From the NCBI GenBank assembly GCA_002338715.1, contig DDIR01000081.1:26883-69361 (forward strand): DNA of 42,479 nt, in the 5' to 3' direction. Of the stretch, positions 25,266 to 34,577 are shown one piece after another (position 1 is the stretch's first letter; every line of letters starts with the position of its first letter). The DNA is from Phycisphaerales bacterium UBA1845 (lineage in GTDB: Bacteria > Planctomycetota > Phycisphaerae > UBA1845). The translations under genes were made by a program, and so were the position numbers. The notes beneath the pieces are model-generated. The model worked only from the letters and a program-made list of their open reading frames with translations. It did no database searches and was not told where the DNA came from.

Positions 25266-26009
25266 ATGATGGAAGGACCGGGATTTGATGGCGGCGAGTT
25301 CTTCGCAGCGCTGTCGACCACCAGCGATGCGCTTGGATTTCCTGTCACCGAGGAAACACTATGTTTCAAGTTTGGCCGAGACATGTATGCACGCGACATC
25401 TTTCGCGTCGTAGAGCGAGAAGTCGGCTCGCGGATAGGTTCCGGCGAGAGATTCGACGTCTGCCCTACGTCAAGCGCATTCTACAGGTTTCGCAAGGCAG
25501 TCGCCGAGTATGATGCCGATCTGGCATCGAGAATAAGACCAGACACCAGTATCGATGGCTTGGTTTCCGAGGAGGAACGCCCGCGCCTGTGGAAACATCT
25601 TAACGAAGGCGGACTGCAACTTCCAAAACTGCGATATCCCCGTTGGCTAAAGTCACTTCGTTTCTGGGCGGCTGCTACAGTTTTCTTGTTCATCATGACC
25701 GTCTTGCATTTTCTGGTGTGGCCCGAATCAGTCGTGCCTAAGATTGTTGCAGGCATCGTATTGGTTCCCGCATTGTGTGTATGCGACTTTCGCATCGCCA
25801 ATCGATATCTTTGGGAATACGCACGAGGTATTCCAACGCCGTTGGATACGGTTGCAAACTTGACCAAGTACTTGGCATACAGAGACTGCAAACCGGAATG
25901 GGTGCCGCATCTCACACAGCACCAATGCAAGGATGTTGTTCGACTGGCGATTGCATTGGAGTTCGACATGCGAATGGATGAAGTAGACGACGCCGAGTTG
26001 TGGCTGTGA
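25266..26009 (+). CDS. Membrane protein of unknown function
   Basis: 247 residues; no family recognised. The soluble N-terminal part (1-130) has an alpha/beta character with CFKFGRDMYARDIFRVVERE and FDVCPTSSAFYRFRKAVAEY. Two hydrophobic segments follow (about 138-158 and 164-180), then a C-terminal soluble part with HLTQHQCKDVVRLAIALEFD. ATG 25266 is seven bases after GGAG. The codon use is slightly more A/T-rich than in the neighbours. It is followed by the esterase gene after 43 bases on the same strand. Confidence 0.75.
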   Translation: MMEGPGFDGGEFFAALSTTSDALGFPVTEETLCFKFGRDMYARDIFRVVEREVGSRIGSGERFDVCPTSSAFYRFRKAVAEYDADLASRIRPDTSIDGLVSEEERPRLWKHLNEGGLQLPKLRYPRWLKSLRFWAAATVFLFIMTVLHFLVWPESVVPKIVAGIVLVPALCVCDFRIANRYLWEYARGIPTPLDTVANLTKYLAYRDCKPEWVPHLTQHQCKDVVRLAIALEFDMRMDEVDDAELWL

Positions 26010-26052
26010 GGGTCTTTTGCAAATACATCGACAGCCGCATCTGAACCGCGCT

Positions 26053-26970
26053 ATGTCTCACACACTCCGACATCTGCTTGCGTTGTTCGCGTCGCTCTTG
26101 CTGGTTGCGACCTATGCCGAGACCACATTTGCGGAACCGGTTGCCGGTTCGGCTGACGAACGTGGGAAAATTGTCGCGCGGTCGGTTGAGCATGGCGAAT
26201 ACATGCTTTACACACCGACTGACAAACCGCGCGGTATCCTGGTGGTTGTGCATGGTTCGCTCAGCGACGATGGTAGCGCGATGGAGGCGGCAGACGTTTT
26301 TCTTCGCCGCTGGGTGGATGAGGCGGAGAAACAACAACTGCTGCTCGTCGCGCCGGCGTTTGATCAGAATAACTATGGCGGGCATGCGGGCCCCGGCGGC
26401 GGTTATCGCGGGCTCTTCGGGCGACATGTCGGCGCGGATGAATTTCTCAATTCCATCGTGGACGCGGTGGCGGCTGCCCACCCACCCGTCAAACCCAAGT
26501 TCTATCTCTACGGTCACTCAGCCGGTGGGCAATTCGTCAGTCGCTACGTCGTGAAGCATCCGCAGCGCATCTTCGCAGCCGTCATCAGTTCAGCGGCTGG
26601 TTTCCCGTTCCCCGATCCGGATGTGCCGTGGACCAACGGGATGGCTCGACTCCAGCGCCGCATACGTTGGAGCGACGATGCACCATGGGAACAGTTCGAA
26701 TACCAACCCGATCCGAACAACTGGGTCGAAGCCGCCACCTTACCGATCACGGTTGTTGTGGGCTCGCGCGATACAGCAAAGGTCAAACCAGGACCGGGCC
26801 AACGCGGCGACAACCATGTCTCACGCGGTCGCGAATGGAGGAAAGCCATGAATGCCTACGCCCGCGAGCACGGGAAACGTGGCAGAGTGGGGTTCATCAA
26901 GGTTCCGGGCATTGGCCACAACTCAAAGCTGCTGACGCCGAAGTCGATCGAGGCGATGTGGCGCGAGTAG
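26053..26970 (+). CDS. Exported alpha/beta-hydrolase (PHB-depolymerase-like esterase)
   Basis: 305 residues from ATG 26053 with a signal peptide (about 1-27). The alpha/beta-hydrolase triad is visible: Ser156 in YGHSAGG, Asp240 in VVVGSRDT, His289 in GIGHNS; LVVVHGSLSD supplies the oxyanion region. The layout fits secreted esterases related to polyhydroxybutyrate depolymerases, but the true substrate is unknown. Its stop is only three bases from that of the convergent metallopeptidase gene. Confidence 0.82.
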   Translation: MSHTLRHLLALFASLLLVATYAETTFAEPVAGSADERGKIVARSVEHGEYMLYTPTDKPRGILVVVHGSLSDDGSAMEAADVFLRRWVDEAEKQQLLLVAPAFDQNNYGGHAGPGGGYRGLFGRHVGADEFLNSIVDAVAAAHPPVKPKFYLYGHSAGGQFVSRYVVKHPQRIFAAVISSAAGFPFPDPDVPWTNGMARLQRRIRWSDDAPWEQFEYQPDPNNWVEAATLPITVVVGSRDTAKVKPGPGQRGDNHVSRGREWRKAMNAYAREHGKRGRVGFIKVPGIGHNSKLLTPKSIEAMWRE

Positions 26971-26973
26971 CCT

Positions 26974-27819
26974 CTACAAATCGTCGGCTCCAAACGTATC
27001 GCCCTGATTCAAGTCACCCGTCTCAAACCCGCGTTTGAACCACTTGACGCGCTGCGCTGATGTGCCGTGCGTGAACGATTCCGGGACGACATAACCGCGG
27101 GCTCGTTTCTGGATGGCGTCGTCGCCAATGGCCGATGCGGCTCGCAAAGCCTCTTCGATGTCGCCGGGTTCGAGCATTTTGAAATTGCGTTGGGCATGGT
27201 GGGCCCAGACGCCGGCGAAGAAATCGGCTTGTAGTTCGAGGCGGACGGATAACGCGTTGTACTCTTCTTCCGACACGCGCCCCTTCATGCGATGCACCTC
27301 TTCGGTCGTGCCAAGCAGTCGCTGCACATGGTGGCCGACTTCATGGGCAACGACATACGCCTGGGCGAAATCACCCGGCGCGTTGAATCGACGTTTCAAC
27401 TCATCGAAGAACGAGAGGTCGAGATAAACTTTTTCATCGCCGGGACAATAGAACGGTCCCGATGCCGAACTGGCATATCCACATGCCGACTGCACCTGGT
27501 CGCGAAACAAGACGAGCGTCGGCTCAACGTATCGATCGCCCATGCCTTCAAACAAAGCGTTCCAAACGTCTTCGGTGTCTGCGAGCACGGTTGAGATAAA
27601 CGCGGCATGCTCGTCGTCGGCTGGGGTCCCCTTGGGAACCGATTGCGTTGACCCACCGGATGGCAGGTTTTGCACCAGCGCCTGCGGATCACCGCCCAGA
27701 AGTGCATAGAGAATGACAATGATGATCACGCCAAGTCCACCGCCCTTGGCCACCATCGGCCCGCCCATCCGCCTGCGGTCCTCAACGTTGCTGCTTTGTC
27801 GTCGTCCTCGCCATCGCAT
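26974..27819 (-). CDS. YpfJ-family neutral zinc metallopeptidase
   Basis: 281 residues beginning MRWRGRRQSSNVEDRR, the typical start of this family. One membrane segment (about 28-43) is followed by a flexible linker and a peptidase domain with HEVGHH (159-164), whose two His and Glu160 form the zinc/catalytic site. FYCPGDEKVYLD and FKRGFETGDLNQGDTF near the end are family hallmarks. The domain probably faces the periplasm. The physiological substrate is not known. Confidence 0.9.
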   Translation of the reverse strand: MRWRGRRQSSNVEDRRRMGGPMVAKGGGLGVIIIVILYALLGGDPQALVQNLPSGGSTQSVPKGTPADDEHAAFISTVLADTEDVWNALFEGMGDRYVEPTLVLFRDQVQSACGYASSASGPFYCPGDEKVYLDLSFFDELKRRFNAPGDFAQAYVVAHEVGHHVQRLLGTTEEVHRMKGRVSEEEYNALSVRLELQADFFAGVWAHHAQRNFKMLEPGDIEEALRAASAIGDDAIQKRARGYVVPESFTHGTSAQRVKWFKRGFETGDLNQGDTFGADDL

Positions 27820-27975
27820 GCCGTTTCCCCCGGTTAGCGCCGGTCGACCCTTTCAGCGGATCACCCACACCACCAAATATCCTGTCCAAGAGTCGAGTAG
27901 AAAATATGAGAATCGTACGGGCAACATAAATCAAGAAGAATGATCCGGTCGATCGCTGGCTGTCAACCATGCAAC

Positions 27976-28009
27976 AAAAAAGCCACGCCCGCGGTTTCAC
28001 GGACGTGGC
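27976..28009 (-). terminator. Rho-independent terminator of the PEP-CTERM gene
   Basis: On the minus strand, GCCACGTCCG pairs with CGGGCGTGGC around TGAAACCG (28009-27982; one T-G pair) and is followed by six T (27981-27976). It lies 55 bases past the stop at 28065. Confidence 0.85.
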
Positions 28010-28064
28010 GTTTGGGTGATGCACGATCGGTTTCCGGCTGGATTCTCAGCCGGAGGCGGCGGGG

Positions 28065-28820
28065 CTACTTTCGTCGACGGCGCAGAATCAACGGAGCCCC
28101 CAGAAGCAGGATCGTTCCGGAAACCGGTTCGGGCACAATGTTGAATTCAAACGAGAACGCGGCGTCCTTGTTGTACAGGCTGTTCCCGATCGTGCTCGCG
28201 AATCCGGCAACCCTTGCCTCTCCAATCAACTGATAGTCGCCGGGCTGAAGCAGTCCGCCCGCTGAATCGTTGAATGTGCCGTTGTTGCCCTGAAGGATAA
28301 AGATATCCAATTCGCCAACCGGTCGAAGCCGAACTCGGCCGGTCGAACCGCTGCCGTCGTCTTCGATCGTCGCGGTGATTGACCAGGTCTGCGGTGAACT
28401 GATAGTGAACTGAATGTCGAAGACACTGTCCGCATCCGAATCCGCGTCGGCATTCGACGCGGAGATATCAACGCCCCCAGACGCATTCGCATCGCCCGAC
28501 GCGGTCACCGTTGTGAATTCTGGCGAGGCATCGAAACTTGAAGTCTGTGTGGCCACCGCCGACGATTGAGCGTCCCCCATCGGGTTTGAAACGACGAGGC
28601 CCGTGCTATGGGTCGTATTCCATAATTCACCCGTAACAGGTGGAAAGAAATGAAGCGGTCCAATACCGCTGCTGTTGAAACCCTCGGAGACCGACGCGGA
28701 AATTTCAATTTCCCGATCATCAACGGTCAGCGTAGCGCCGGCCAATACCGATCGCCCGGCAAACAGCGCAAATACGGCGCACGAATACAGCGCCGCCCCT
28801 CTCAAAGTGCGCAAAGTCAT
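28065..28820 (-). CDS. PEP-CTERM sorted exported protein
   Basis: 251 residues. An N-terminal signal peptide (about 1-27) is followed by a beta-rich, Ser/Thr/Asp-rich body. The C-terminus reads VPEP, a short hydrophobic segment and RRRRK, which is the PEP-CTERM sorting signal cleaved by exosortase. The body has no recognisable catalytic motif and is probably a surface or extracellular-matrix protein. A GA-rich ribosome site precedes ATG 28820. The gene is monocistronic with its own terminator. No exosortase gene is in the window. Confidence 0.88.
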   Translation of the reverse strand: MTLRTLRGAALYSCAVFALFAGRSVLAGATLTVDDREIEISASVSEGFNSSGIGPLHFFPPVTGELWNTTHSTGLVVSNPMGDAQSSAVATQTSSFDASPEFTTVTASGDANASGGVDISASNADADSDADSVFDIQFTISSPQTWSITATIEDDGSGSTGRVRLRPVGELDIFILQGNNGTFNDSAGGLLQPGDYQLIGEARVAGFASTIGNSLYNKDAAFSFEFNIVPEPVSGTILLLGAPLILRRRRK

Positions 28821-29253
28821 AGACCCTCTCCTCTCTCTCAGTTGTTAGCTCTTTGGATGTGATGCTTGGGAGTGGCTCTCTCTCAGCCTTTCCCTGTCTT
28901 CCGGTAAGTCTAACGGGGAGTGAGATGGGATTCAACGATTCAAACACTGAAAAGGCTGTTCGATCAAAATCAAACGATACCTTAACGTTCGCAAGAATGT
29001 CGTACCGCCCTGATGGCTCGAATTTGCGTCAAATCACCCACCTTACCAGTGCCGACAGGTACATCGTTTAACTTCACAATTTCCCCGTTGGCGCTGTATA
29101 AAACCGTCCTCGTCAGCCGATGTTGGCTAAGCGATGCTCCCGCTTGGTCGAATCGGAACGCGGGATTGAAATCGCTTGGCCTGTCTGCGAAACTCGTCAG
29201 AGCCGACGCGAAGGCACATGAATTAATTCACCATCCACAGGGAAAGGAGTCCC
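28821..29253. other. Intergenic region between PEP-CTERM and ftsK genes
   Basis: 433 bases between divergent genes. It contains the proposed ftsK promoter and a GGAAAGGAG ribosome site at 29241-29249. Short open frames here have no ribosome site or family resemblance. Confidence 0.6.
29073..29102 (+). promoter_or_regulatory. Proposed sigma70-type promoter of ftsK
   Basis: TTCACA (29073-29078) and TATAAA (29097-29102) with an 18-base spacer. The transcript would carry a leader of about 145 bases before the GTG start. Confidence 0.45.
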
Positions 29254-32136
29254 GTGGCTCGCAAGAAGAAGAAAAAGTATCAAGTAACCCGATCATTGGC
29301 CGCCCCGGCTTTCATTGGATTGATCTGCCTGTTCACCTGGACTGCGTTGCTGACCTTCGACATCGCGGATTGGCCCAACCCAAGCCACGCCCCCCACAAT
29401 CAACCGACGATGAACGCCTGTGGTAATGCCGGTGCATTTGTGGCGTTTCAATTGTTCTATTGGATCGGCGACGGCGCCTACATTCTTGCCCTCTTCGCCA
29501 CGATGGCCTCATTCCTCTGGCTGGTGCATGGCAAGGTCGTCAGCATCGTGCAGCGAACGTTCGGGGTCACCATCCTAATCGCGAGCGTCGCGACTTCGGT
29601 CTCGTTTATTTCAACCGGTGGATATGAAACCCTGGCGATCGGTGATGGCGGCGTGCTGGGTGCGGCGCTATCCATGCTGTTGCGCCACGCGTTCTCCAGC
29701 GTCGGAACGATCCTTGTTCTGGCGTACAGCTTCCTCGTTGGACTGACGTTTGCGGCTGAAGGCTGGGTGCTGCGATTCCCTGCCGCCGTTCAGTACCTCA
29801 AGGATGCGTCAGCCGACGCCATATCAGCCGCCCGCACATCACTCGGTTCGCCGCTGGCTGTTGGTGCGGGACGAGCGGGGGCTGTTGACGACGATGATGT
29901 CGATGATGAAGACGTGCGAGCCGACGCGCCGACGATGAGGATCAACTCCAATCGCAAAGCGCTGGCCGAACAATCAGAAGCCATCGCCGCCCCGGAGGAA
30001 GAATCGCGATCCGACGTCTCATCAAAGGGCAAGAAGAAAAAGAAATCGAAGCGGGCCGCAAAAGGAAACGTCCAAAAGCACGAGCCTGAGCTACAAGCCG
30101 ACGCCGAACAAACCGAAGCTGAGCCCGAAGCGCCGAAACTGCGCGTCAACATGCCCCGTCCGATGGCTGAAATCGTCCCGGACAAAGCCTACCCGACACC
30201 GGTGGGCGATTGGGATTTCCCGCCGCACAATCTTCTGCACGATCCGGAGTTGGGATTCTCGGCCCAGCAGGAGTCAATCGTCCGCGCCAAAGCCAAGATG
30301 CTCGAAAAAACGCTGGAGGAGTTTCGACTCGATGCCCGTGTGGTCGAGATCGAAACCGGTCCGGTCATCACGATGTTTGAGTTGGCCGTCGGTGCGGGCA
30401 TCAAGGTGTCGCAGATTGCATCGCTGACCAACGACATCGCAAGAGCGCTGAAGGCGCCGGCCATCCGCGTGGTTGCACCGATTCCCGGTAAGAACACGGT
30501 CGGCATCGAAGTTCCCAACGCCAACAAAGAGAAGGTCCGTATTAAGGAACTCCTGGCGCTCGGCGCAGCGAAGGCCCGCAAGATGGCACTACCGATTTTC
30601 TTCGGTAAAGACGCCAGCGGTGCTGCACTGATGGGCGACCTCGCCGCGATGCCGCACATGCTCATCGCCGGAACGACGGGTTCTGGTAAGAGCGTTTGCA
30701 TCAACTCGGTCATCGCTTCGTTCTTGATGACGAAAAAGCCAGACGAAGTGAAGCTCATCCTGGTTGACCCCAAGATGGTGGAAATGTCGCAGTTCAAGGA
30801 AGTCCCCCACCTCATGTCGCCGATCATCACCGACATGAACCGCGCCGAGCAAATTCTCGACTGGGCGGTCACCAAGATGGAGGAACGCTACGAACTGTTG
30901 GCCGAAGCCCGTGTGCGCAACATTGCTTCGTACAATCGCCTTGGCGAAGAGGAAATCTACAAACGGTTTGCGCCTTCAAATGATCAGGAGAAAGCGCAGA
31001 TCCCGGTCAACCTGCCGTACATCGTGATTGTGATCGACGAGTTGGCCGACCTGATGATGACGTCGGCGAAGGAAGTGGAGCACCACCTCGCGAGGCTCGC
31101 GCAGAAATCGCGTGCGGTCGGCGTGCACATCGTCGTCGCCACCCAGCGCCCTGAGGCCAAGGTCGTGACCGGGTTGATCAAATCCAACATGCCCTGCCGC
31201 GTCGCATTCCGCGTCGCCAGCCGGATGGACTCCCGAATCGTCCTCGATCAAAACGGGGCTGAGGTGCTCATGGGCCAGGGCGACATGCTGTTCCTGCCCC
31301 CAGGGTCACACAAGCTGATCCGGGCTCAGGGAACGCTGCTGGAGGATGACGAGCTTAACAGCATCATTGACTTCCTCGTCGCCCAGGGAAAACCCGAATT
31401 TCACCCGCAACTCATGCGGATCAAGGCCAAGGGAATCGGCGGAAGCAGTGCCGATCGTGACCCCCTGTTTGACAAAGCCGTGACCATCGTGCTTGAATCT
31501 CAGCGTGGCAGCGTCAGCCTCTTGCAACGACGACTGAGTATTGGATACTCAAGGGCGTCCCGCCTGATTGACGAAATGGCAGAAGCAGGCGTTGTGGGTG
31601 AGTTCAAAGGTTCCCAGGCACGTGAAGTCGAAATGACATTGGAAGAGTGGCAACATCTAAAAGCACAGGTAGATCGAGAAGTGGCAGAAGACAACTACGC
31701 AGCCGACGCAATGGATACCGACGATTCGGTCGCAGTGATGACCCAGGAACCTGTGATCGCACAGGTCCCTACGCCAACGTCTGAAGTCGAAAACGTTTAC
31801 GACGAAGAAAACCTCGGATTCGACGATGATGACGACGAAGATGATGATGATGACGACTTCGATCTCGATGACGTCGACGACGATGATGAAGACGACGATG
31901 ACGACGACGAAGAAGACGATGACGAGGAAGAGGACGACGAAGAAGAGGAAGACGACGAAGACGAGGACTGGGAAGAAGACGAGGAAGGCTTCGAAGAGGA
32001 CGACGAGGAATACGAAGATGATGACGAGGACGTCGAGATAGACGAAGAATTCGAAGAAGAAGACGAAGACGAAGCCGAAGACGACAGCGACGAAGAAGAG
32101 GAAGACGAATACGAAGAGGACGATGACGACCGCTAA
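29254..32136 (+). CDS. ftsK: FtsK/SpoIIIE DNA translocase with polyacidic C-terminal tail
   Basis: Hexameric ATPase that pumps chromosome ends across the division septum. 960 residues from GTG 29254 after a strong GGAAAGGAG site. Membrane segments occupy about 15-190, a charged linker about 205-310, and the motor about 330-715 with Walker A GTTGSGKS (473-480) and Walker B VIVIDE (Asp595, Glu596). The winged-helix gamma domain (about 736-795), which reads DNA polarity and normally ends the protein, is followed by a 55-residue linker and a 111-residue tail (850-960) in which about five of six residues are Asp or Glu. Confidence 0.95.
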   Translation: MARKKKKKYQVTRSLAAPAFIGLICLFTWTALLTFDIADWPNPSHAPHNQPTMNACGNAGAFVAFQLFYWIGDGAYILALFATMASFLWLVHGKVVSIVQRTFGVTILIASVATSVSFISTGGYETLAIGDGGVLGAALSMLLRHAFSSVGTILVLAYSFLVGLTFAAEGWVLRFPAAVQYLKDASADAISAARTSLGSPLAVGAGRAGAVDDDDVDDEDVRADAPTMRINSNRKALAEQSEAIAAPEEESRSDVSSKGKKKKKSKRAAKGNVQKHEPELQADAEQTEAEPEAPKLRVNMPRPMAEIVPDKAYPTPVGDWDFPPHNLLHDPELGFSAQQESIVRAKAKMLEKTLEEFRLDARVVEIETGPVITMFELAVGAGIKVSQIASLTNDIARALKAPAIRVVAPIPGKNTVGIEVPNANKEKVRIKELLALGAAKARKMALPIFFGKDASGAALMGDLAAMPHMLIAGTTGSGKSVCINSVIASFLMTKKPDEVKLILVDPKMVEMSQFKEVPHLMSPIITDMNRAEQILDWAVTKMEERYELLAEARVRNIASYNRLGEEEIYKRFAPSNDQEKAQIPVNLPYIVIVIDELADLMMTSAKEVEHHLARLAQKSRAVGVHIVVATQRPEAKVVTGLIKSNMPCRVAFRVASRMDSRIVLDQNGAEVLMGQGDMLFLPPGSHKLIRAQGTLLEDDELNSIIDFLVAQGKPEFHPQLMRIKAKGIGGSSADRDPLFDKAVTIVLESQRGSVSLLQRRLSIGYSRASRLIDEMAEAGVVGEFKGSQAREVEMTLEEWQHLKAQVDREVAEDNYAADAMDTDDSVAVMTQEPVIAQVPTPTSEVENVYDEENLGFDDDDDEDDDDDDFDLDDVDDDDEDDDDDDEEDDDEEEDDEEEEDDEDEDWEEDEEGFEEDDEEYEDDDEDVEIDEEFEEEDEDEAEDDSDEEEEDEYEEDDDDR
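31801..32133 (+). repeat. GAY/GAR trinucleotide tract coding the FtsK acidic tail
   Basis: 333 bases made almost only of gac, gat, gaa and gag codons, interrupted by a few aromatic and aliphatic codons. Mixed synonymous codons show it is not a young pure microsatellite. The complement is a hydrophobic open frame that is a by-product. Confidence 0.85.
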
Positions 32137-32183
32137 CCGCAAGGGTCTCGTCACGATCAATTGAACAAAGTAGACATGCCAAG

Positions 32184-32205
32184 TCGGGCACACTGACGTG
32201 CCCGA
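32184..32205 (+). terminator. Hairpin after ftsK
   Basis: Stem TCGGGCAC / GTGCCCGA with loop ACTGAC, 48 bases past the ftsK stop. No T-run follows, so termination is uncertain; it may only stabilise the transcript end. Confidence 0.4.
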
Positions 32206-32427
32206 TGTACGTCCAGCAAGGTACACCAACGCCCCACATCACCCGGCGAACGACATGAATTCGCCAATCCGCCGATAATTTTCCCCGTTTTGCCGCAGAC
32301 TTAGACCAATTCTTTTGTTTCCAAATAATTCGGCTTTATTTTCGGTACATACCGCGGCTATGATCCAATAGACGCGGCTGACACCGAACGCGGAAGGCGT
32401 TCATGCAAGCCGAGCGGGAAAGAAGCG

Positions 32428-32808
32428 ATGCCGATTTATCCTTTCCATCGAGACGACTCCGCCAAGCCCATCCACAGTGGGCGCCGATTTTCGCGCGGCG
32501 AGTGTCACGAGATATTCAAGGAAATGGTACGGGCAGAACTTCGCAACGGTCCGCTCGCACCGCGCCGTCGCAAACGGCTCATTCAATACGCAGCCGCCCT
32601 TCAGCTACATCCATTGGAAGCCAGTCGCATCATCACTTCCATTTCAAGGACGGTGGGTCACGAATCACCGCAAACCGAATTGCCGAAGGTGTTCGTATTC
32701 ACCAACGATGAGGACGCCTCGCCCGCGCACGTGCCAACCTGGGTCAAGGTGGTCGTCCCACTGCTGGCCGCGTTTGCTGTGGATCAGATAATTCGCGGAT
32801 TGTTCTAG
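32428..32808 (+). CDS. Small tail-anchored membrane protein of unknown function
   Basis: 126 residues. The soluble part (1-100) is basic and helical, with CHEIFKEMVRAELRNGPLAP and RRRKRLIQYAAALQLHPLEA; a C-terminal hydrophobic segment (about 105-122) would anchor it with the N-terminus in the cytoplasm. ATG 32428 follows a GGGAAAG site. Not recognised; the region LHPLEASRIITSISR may contact DNA or protein but there is no firm motif. Confidence 0.7.
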   Translation: MPIYPFHRDDSAKPIHSGRRFSRGECHEIFKEMVRAELRNGPLAPRRRKRLIQYAAALQLHPLEASRIITSISRTVGHESPQTELPKVFVFTNDEDASPAHVPTWVKVVVPLLAAFAVDQIIRGLF

Positions 32809-32966
32809 GACCATTCGCAACACGTCTGCAATCTTTCAACCGACACAATAAACTATCCCGCAACGCCGATTGCATAGGCGGCTGTGCGCCTTCAAGATTC
32901 CCTTGACTGGACTCGAGAAAGCAGCAAGACTTCTGCCGAACTGGGATCAGGCATAAAGGTGAATTC

Positions 32967-34391
32967 ATGAATGCATTGGCGCTGCGGGTAGGGTTGTTTC
33001 GATTGCTGGCGTGTGGGGTGTGCGTGCTATGGGGTGCGGGATGTGTTCGACCGACCCTGATCAACGGCGGAAATACCGGCCAAAACCCGCTGGATGGATT
33101 TGACGGTACGGGCGGCGGCTCGAACGGCGGCGCGGGCAATTCCGACGATGATCCGGTCAATTCCAATGGCACCGATGACGACGACTCCGGTCCAACCAAT
33201 CAGCTCAACCCGTTTGCCTTGGATGTTCTGTTTACCGATCTGCATGTCGATCCGGCAGGTTGGATTCAAGCGGGCGACGACCTTGTCGCCGTCGGGACTG
33301 GCATCGGCAGCGGTGTTCAGTATTTCATTCCTTCCGAATCCTCGCCGATTGCGAAGAACATCTCCAACATCGAGTCGTTTGCCCTGTCAGGGTTCGCGGT
33401 GACTGGCAAGTGGATTGTTGTGCGAAACCTGGAAGGCGAAGTCTTCGTATTCAACGCTGAAACAGAAACGCTCACCGCGATCAACCCGGAAGAATTCGCG
33501 GTCAGCACAGGACTCGCCTCTGATCGACCGGACTTTCGCGCCGATGGTGATCTGGTCGCAGCCGTGATGAATCGAGACCTCACGACCGACGATTCGCTCT
33601 ACAAAGTTTTGAGCCTCAACGGACCTACGCCCCAGATCGTCGCGCTGACTCAGAATCCACCCGATGCAACGGATCAACTCAACGCGTTGGATTCGCAAGT
33701 CGCAGTCGATGGTGCGAATTTTCAGGTGGCAGCCCAAGTCAATGACACGATCTACGTCTATAACCTCGCGCTCAACAATGCCGCGCCAATCGCGTTTGAT
33801 TTTTCGGAGTTTGGCGGGGTCAGCAATGAAAAACCGATGTGGCTCGATGGCATCGGGCTGATGTACCTGGGCAAAGAATTGTCCGAGACTGGTGATCGCA
33901 TCATTTTTGTTGCTCGGCTGGGAATTGGCATAACGTCACCGGTACCGGTCAGTCCCTCAACGCTGGATGATTTCGCGTTGATCAACGGGCAATTCGGTTA
34001 CTTCGCCAAACAAAGCGACTCAGACCGACTTTTGAATCGTCAAACCCGCAGTGTGTTCGGACGCTTCATTGGCCAAATGCCGACCGTGGATTCCGATGCC
34101 ATCAACAATGCCACGATCGGAGACATTCGCGATGAAGGCGTTTATGGGTTTGGACAAAACCTGGCGATCAGTCCCAATGGCGAGTACCGCTTTCTTGCGG
34201 GTGGCGGTTCCGAGGATTCGGCTGACCTGCTGCAGATCAGCAAGGACGTCACGTGGGATGTCTTCAACGATCCGCGTGCGGCTGATGAAGACGATCCTCT
34301 CTTGCATGCGACGGACGTGACAACCAGCGACAATGTCTGCGCATTTATCACCGGAACCGATCGAATCGTGGGTTACATTCTGCTCGATTAG
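32967..34391 (+). CDS. Lipoprotein with predicted beta-propeller-like body
   Basis: 474 residues. Signal peptide with lipobox WGAGC (Cys26), then a Gly/Asn/Asp-rich spacer (about 34-78) ending in a DDDDS run. The body consists of beta-rich repeats with patterns such as GDDLVAVGTGI, GKWIVVRNLEGEVFVFN and NDTIYVYNLA, typical of irregular propeller blades. No catalytic motif is seen. An AAGGTG site precedes the ATG. Function unknown; probably displayed on the outer face of a membrane. Confidence 0.78.
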   Translation: MNALALRVGLFRLLACGVCVLWGAGCVRPTLINGGNTGQNPLDGFDGTGGGSNGGAGNSDDDPVNSNGTDDDDSGPTNQLNPFALDVLFTDLHVDPAGWIQAGDDLVAVGTGIGSGVQYFIPSESSPIAKNISNIESFALSGFAVTGKWIVVRNLEGEVFVFNAETETLTAINPEEFAVSTGLASDRPDFRADGDLVAAVMNRDLTTDDSLYKVLSLNGPTPQIVALTQNPPDATDQLNALDSQVAVDGANFQVAAQVNDTIYVYNLALNNAAPIAFDFSEFGGVSNEKPMWLDGIGLMYLGKELSETGDRIIFVARLGIGITSPVPVSPSTLDDFALINGQFGYFAKQSDSDRLLNRQTRSVFGRFIGQMPTVDSDAINNATIGDIRDEGVYGFGQNLAISPNGEYRFLAGGGSEDSADLLQISKDVTWDVFNDPRAADEDDPLLHATDVTTSDNVCAFITGTDRIVGYILLD

Positions 34392-34427
34392 ATCAACTTG
34401 AGTCCAAACCTAGCGTCGCGACAGCGT

Positions 34428-34455
34428 CGTCATTCCCGCGAAGGCGGGAATCCAG
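34428..34455. repeat. ATTCCCGC hairpin repeat, copy 3
   Basis: CGTC followed by ATTCCCGC, loop GAAG, GCGGGAAT and CCAG. It differs from 13566-13594 at one loop base. It lies 36 bases past the lipoprotein gene and may protect or end that transcript. Confidence 0.75.
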
Positions 34456-34577
34456 GGGCAAAACGAAGTCAATCCACGTGGGTATTGGCGCCCATGCTGT
34501 GAAGAGTGGACGAGCAAAACGCTGCGCTTGGATTAAGATCGCTATAGCGATCAATTCCAGTCTCAACAGGTGCGCAT

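Noticed and set aside
28853..29071. Short open frame upstream of ftsK
   Set aside because: No ribosome site, odd composition, and it overlaps the proposed promoter.
31657..32229. Hydrophobic open frame antisense to the end of ftsK
   Set aside because: Its Val/Phe/Leu-rich product is only the complement of the GAY/GAR tract.
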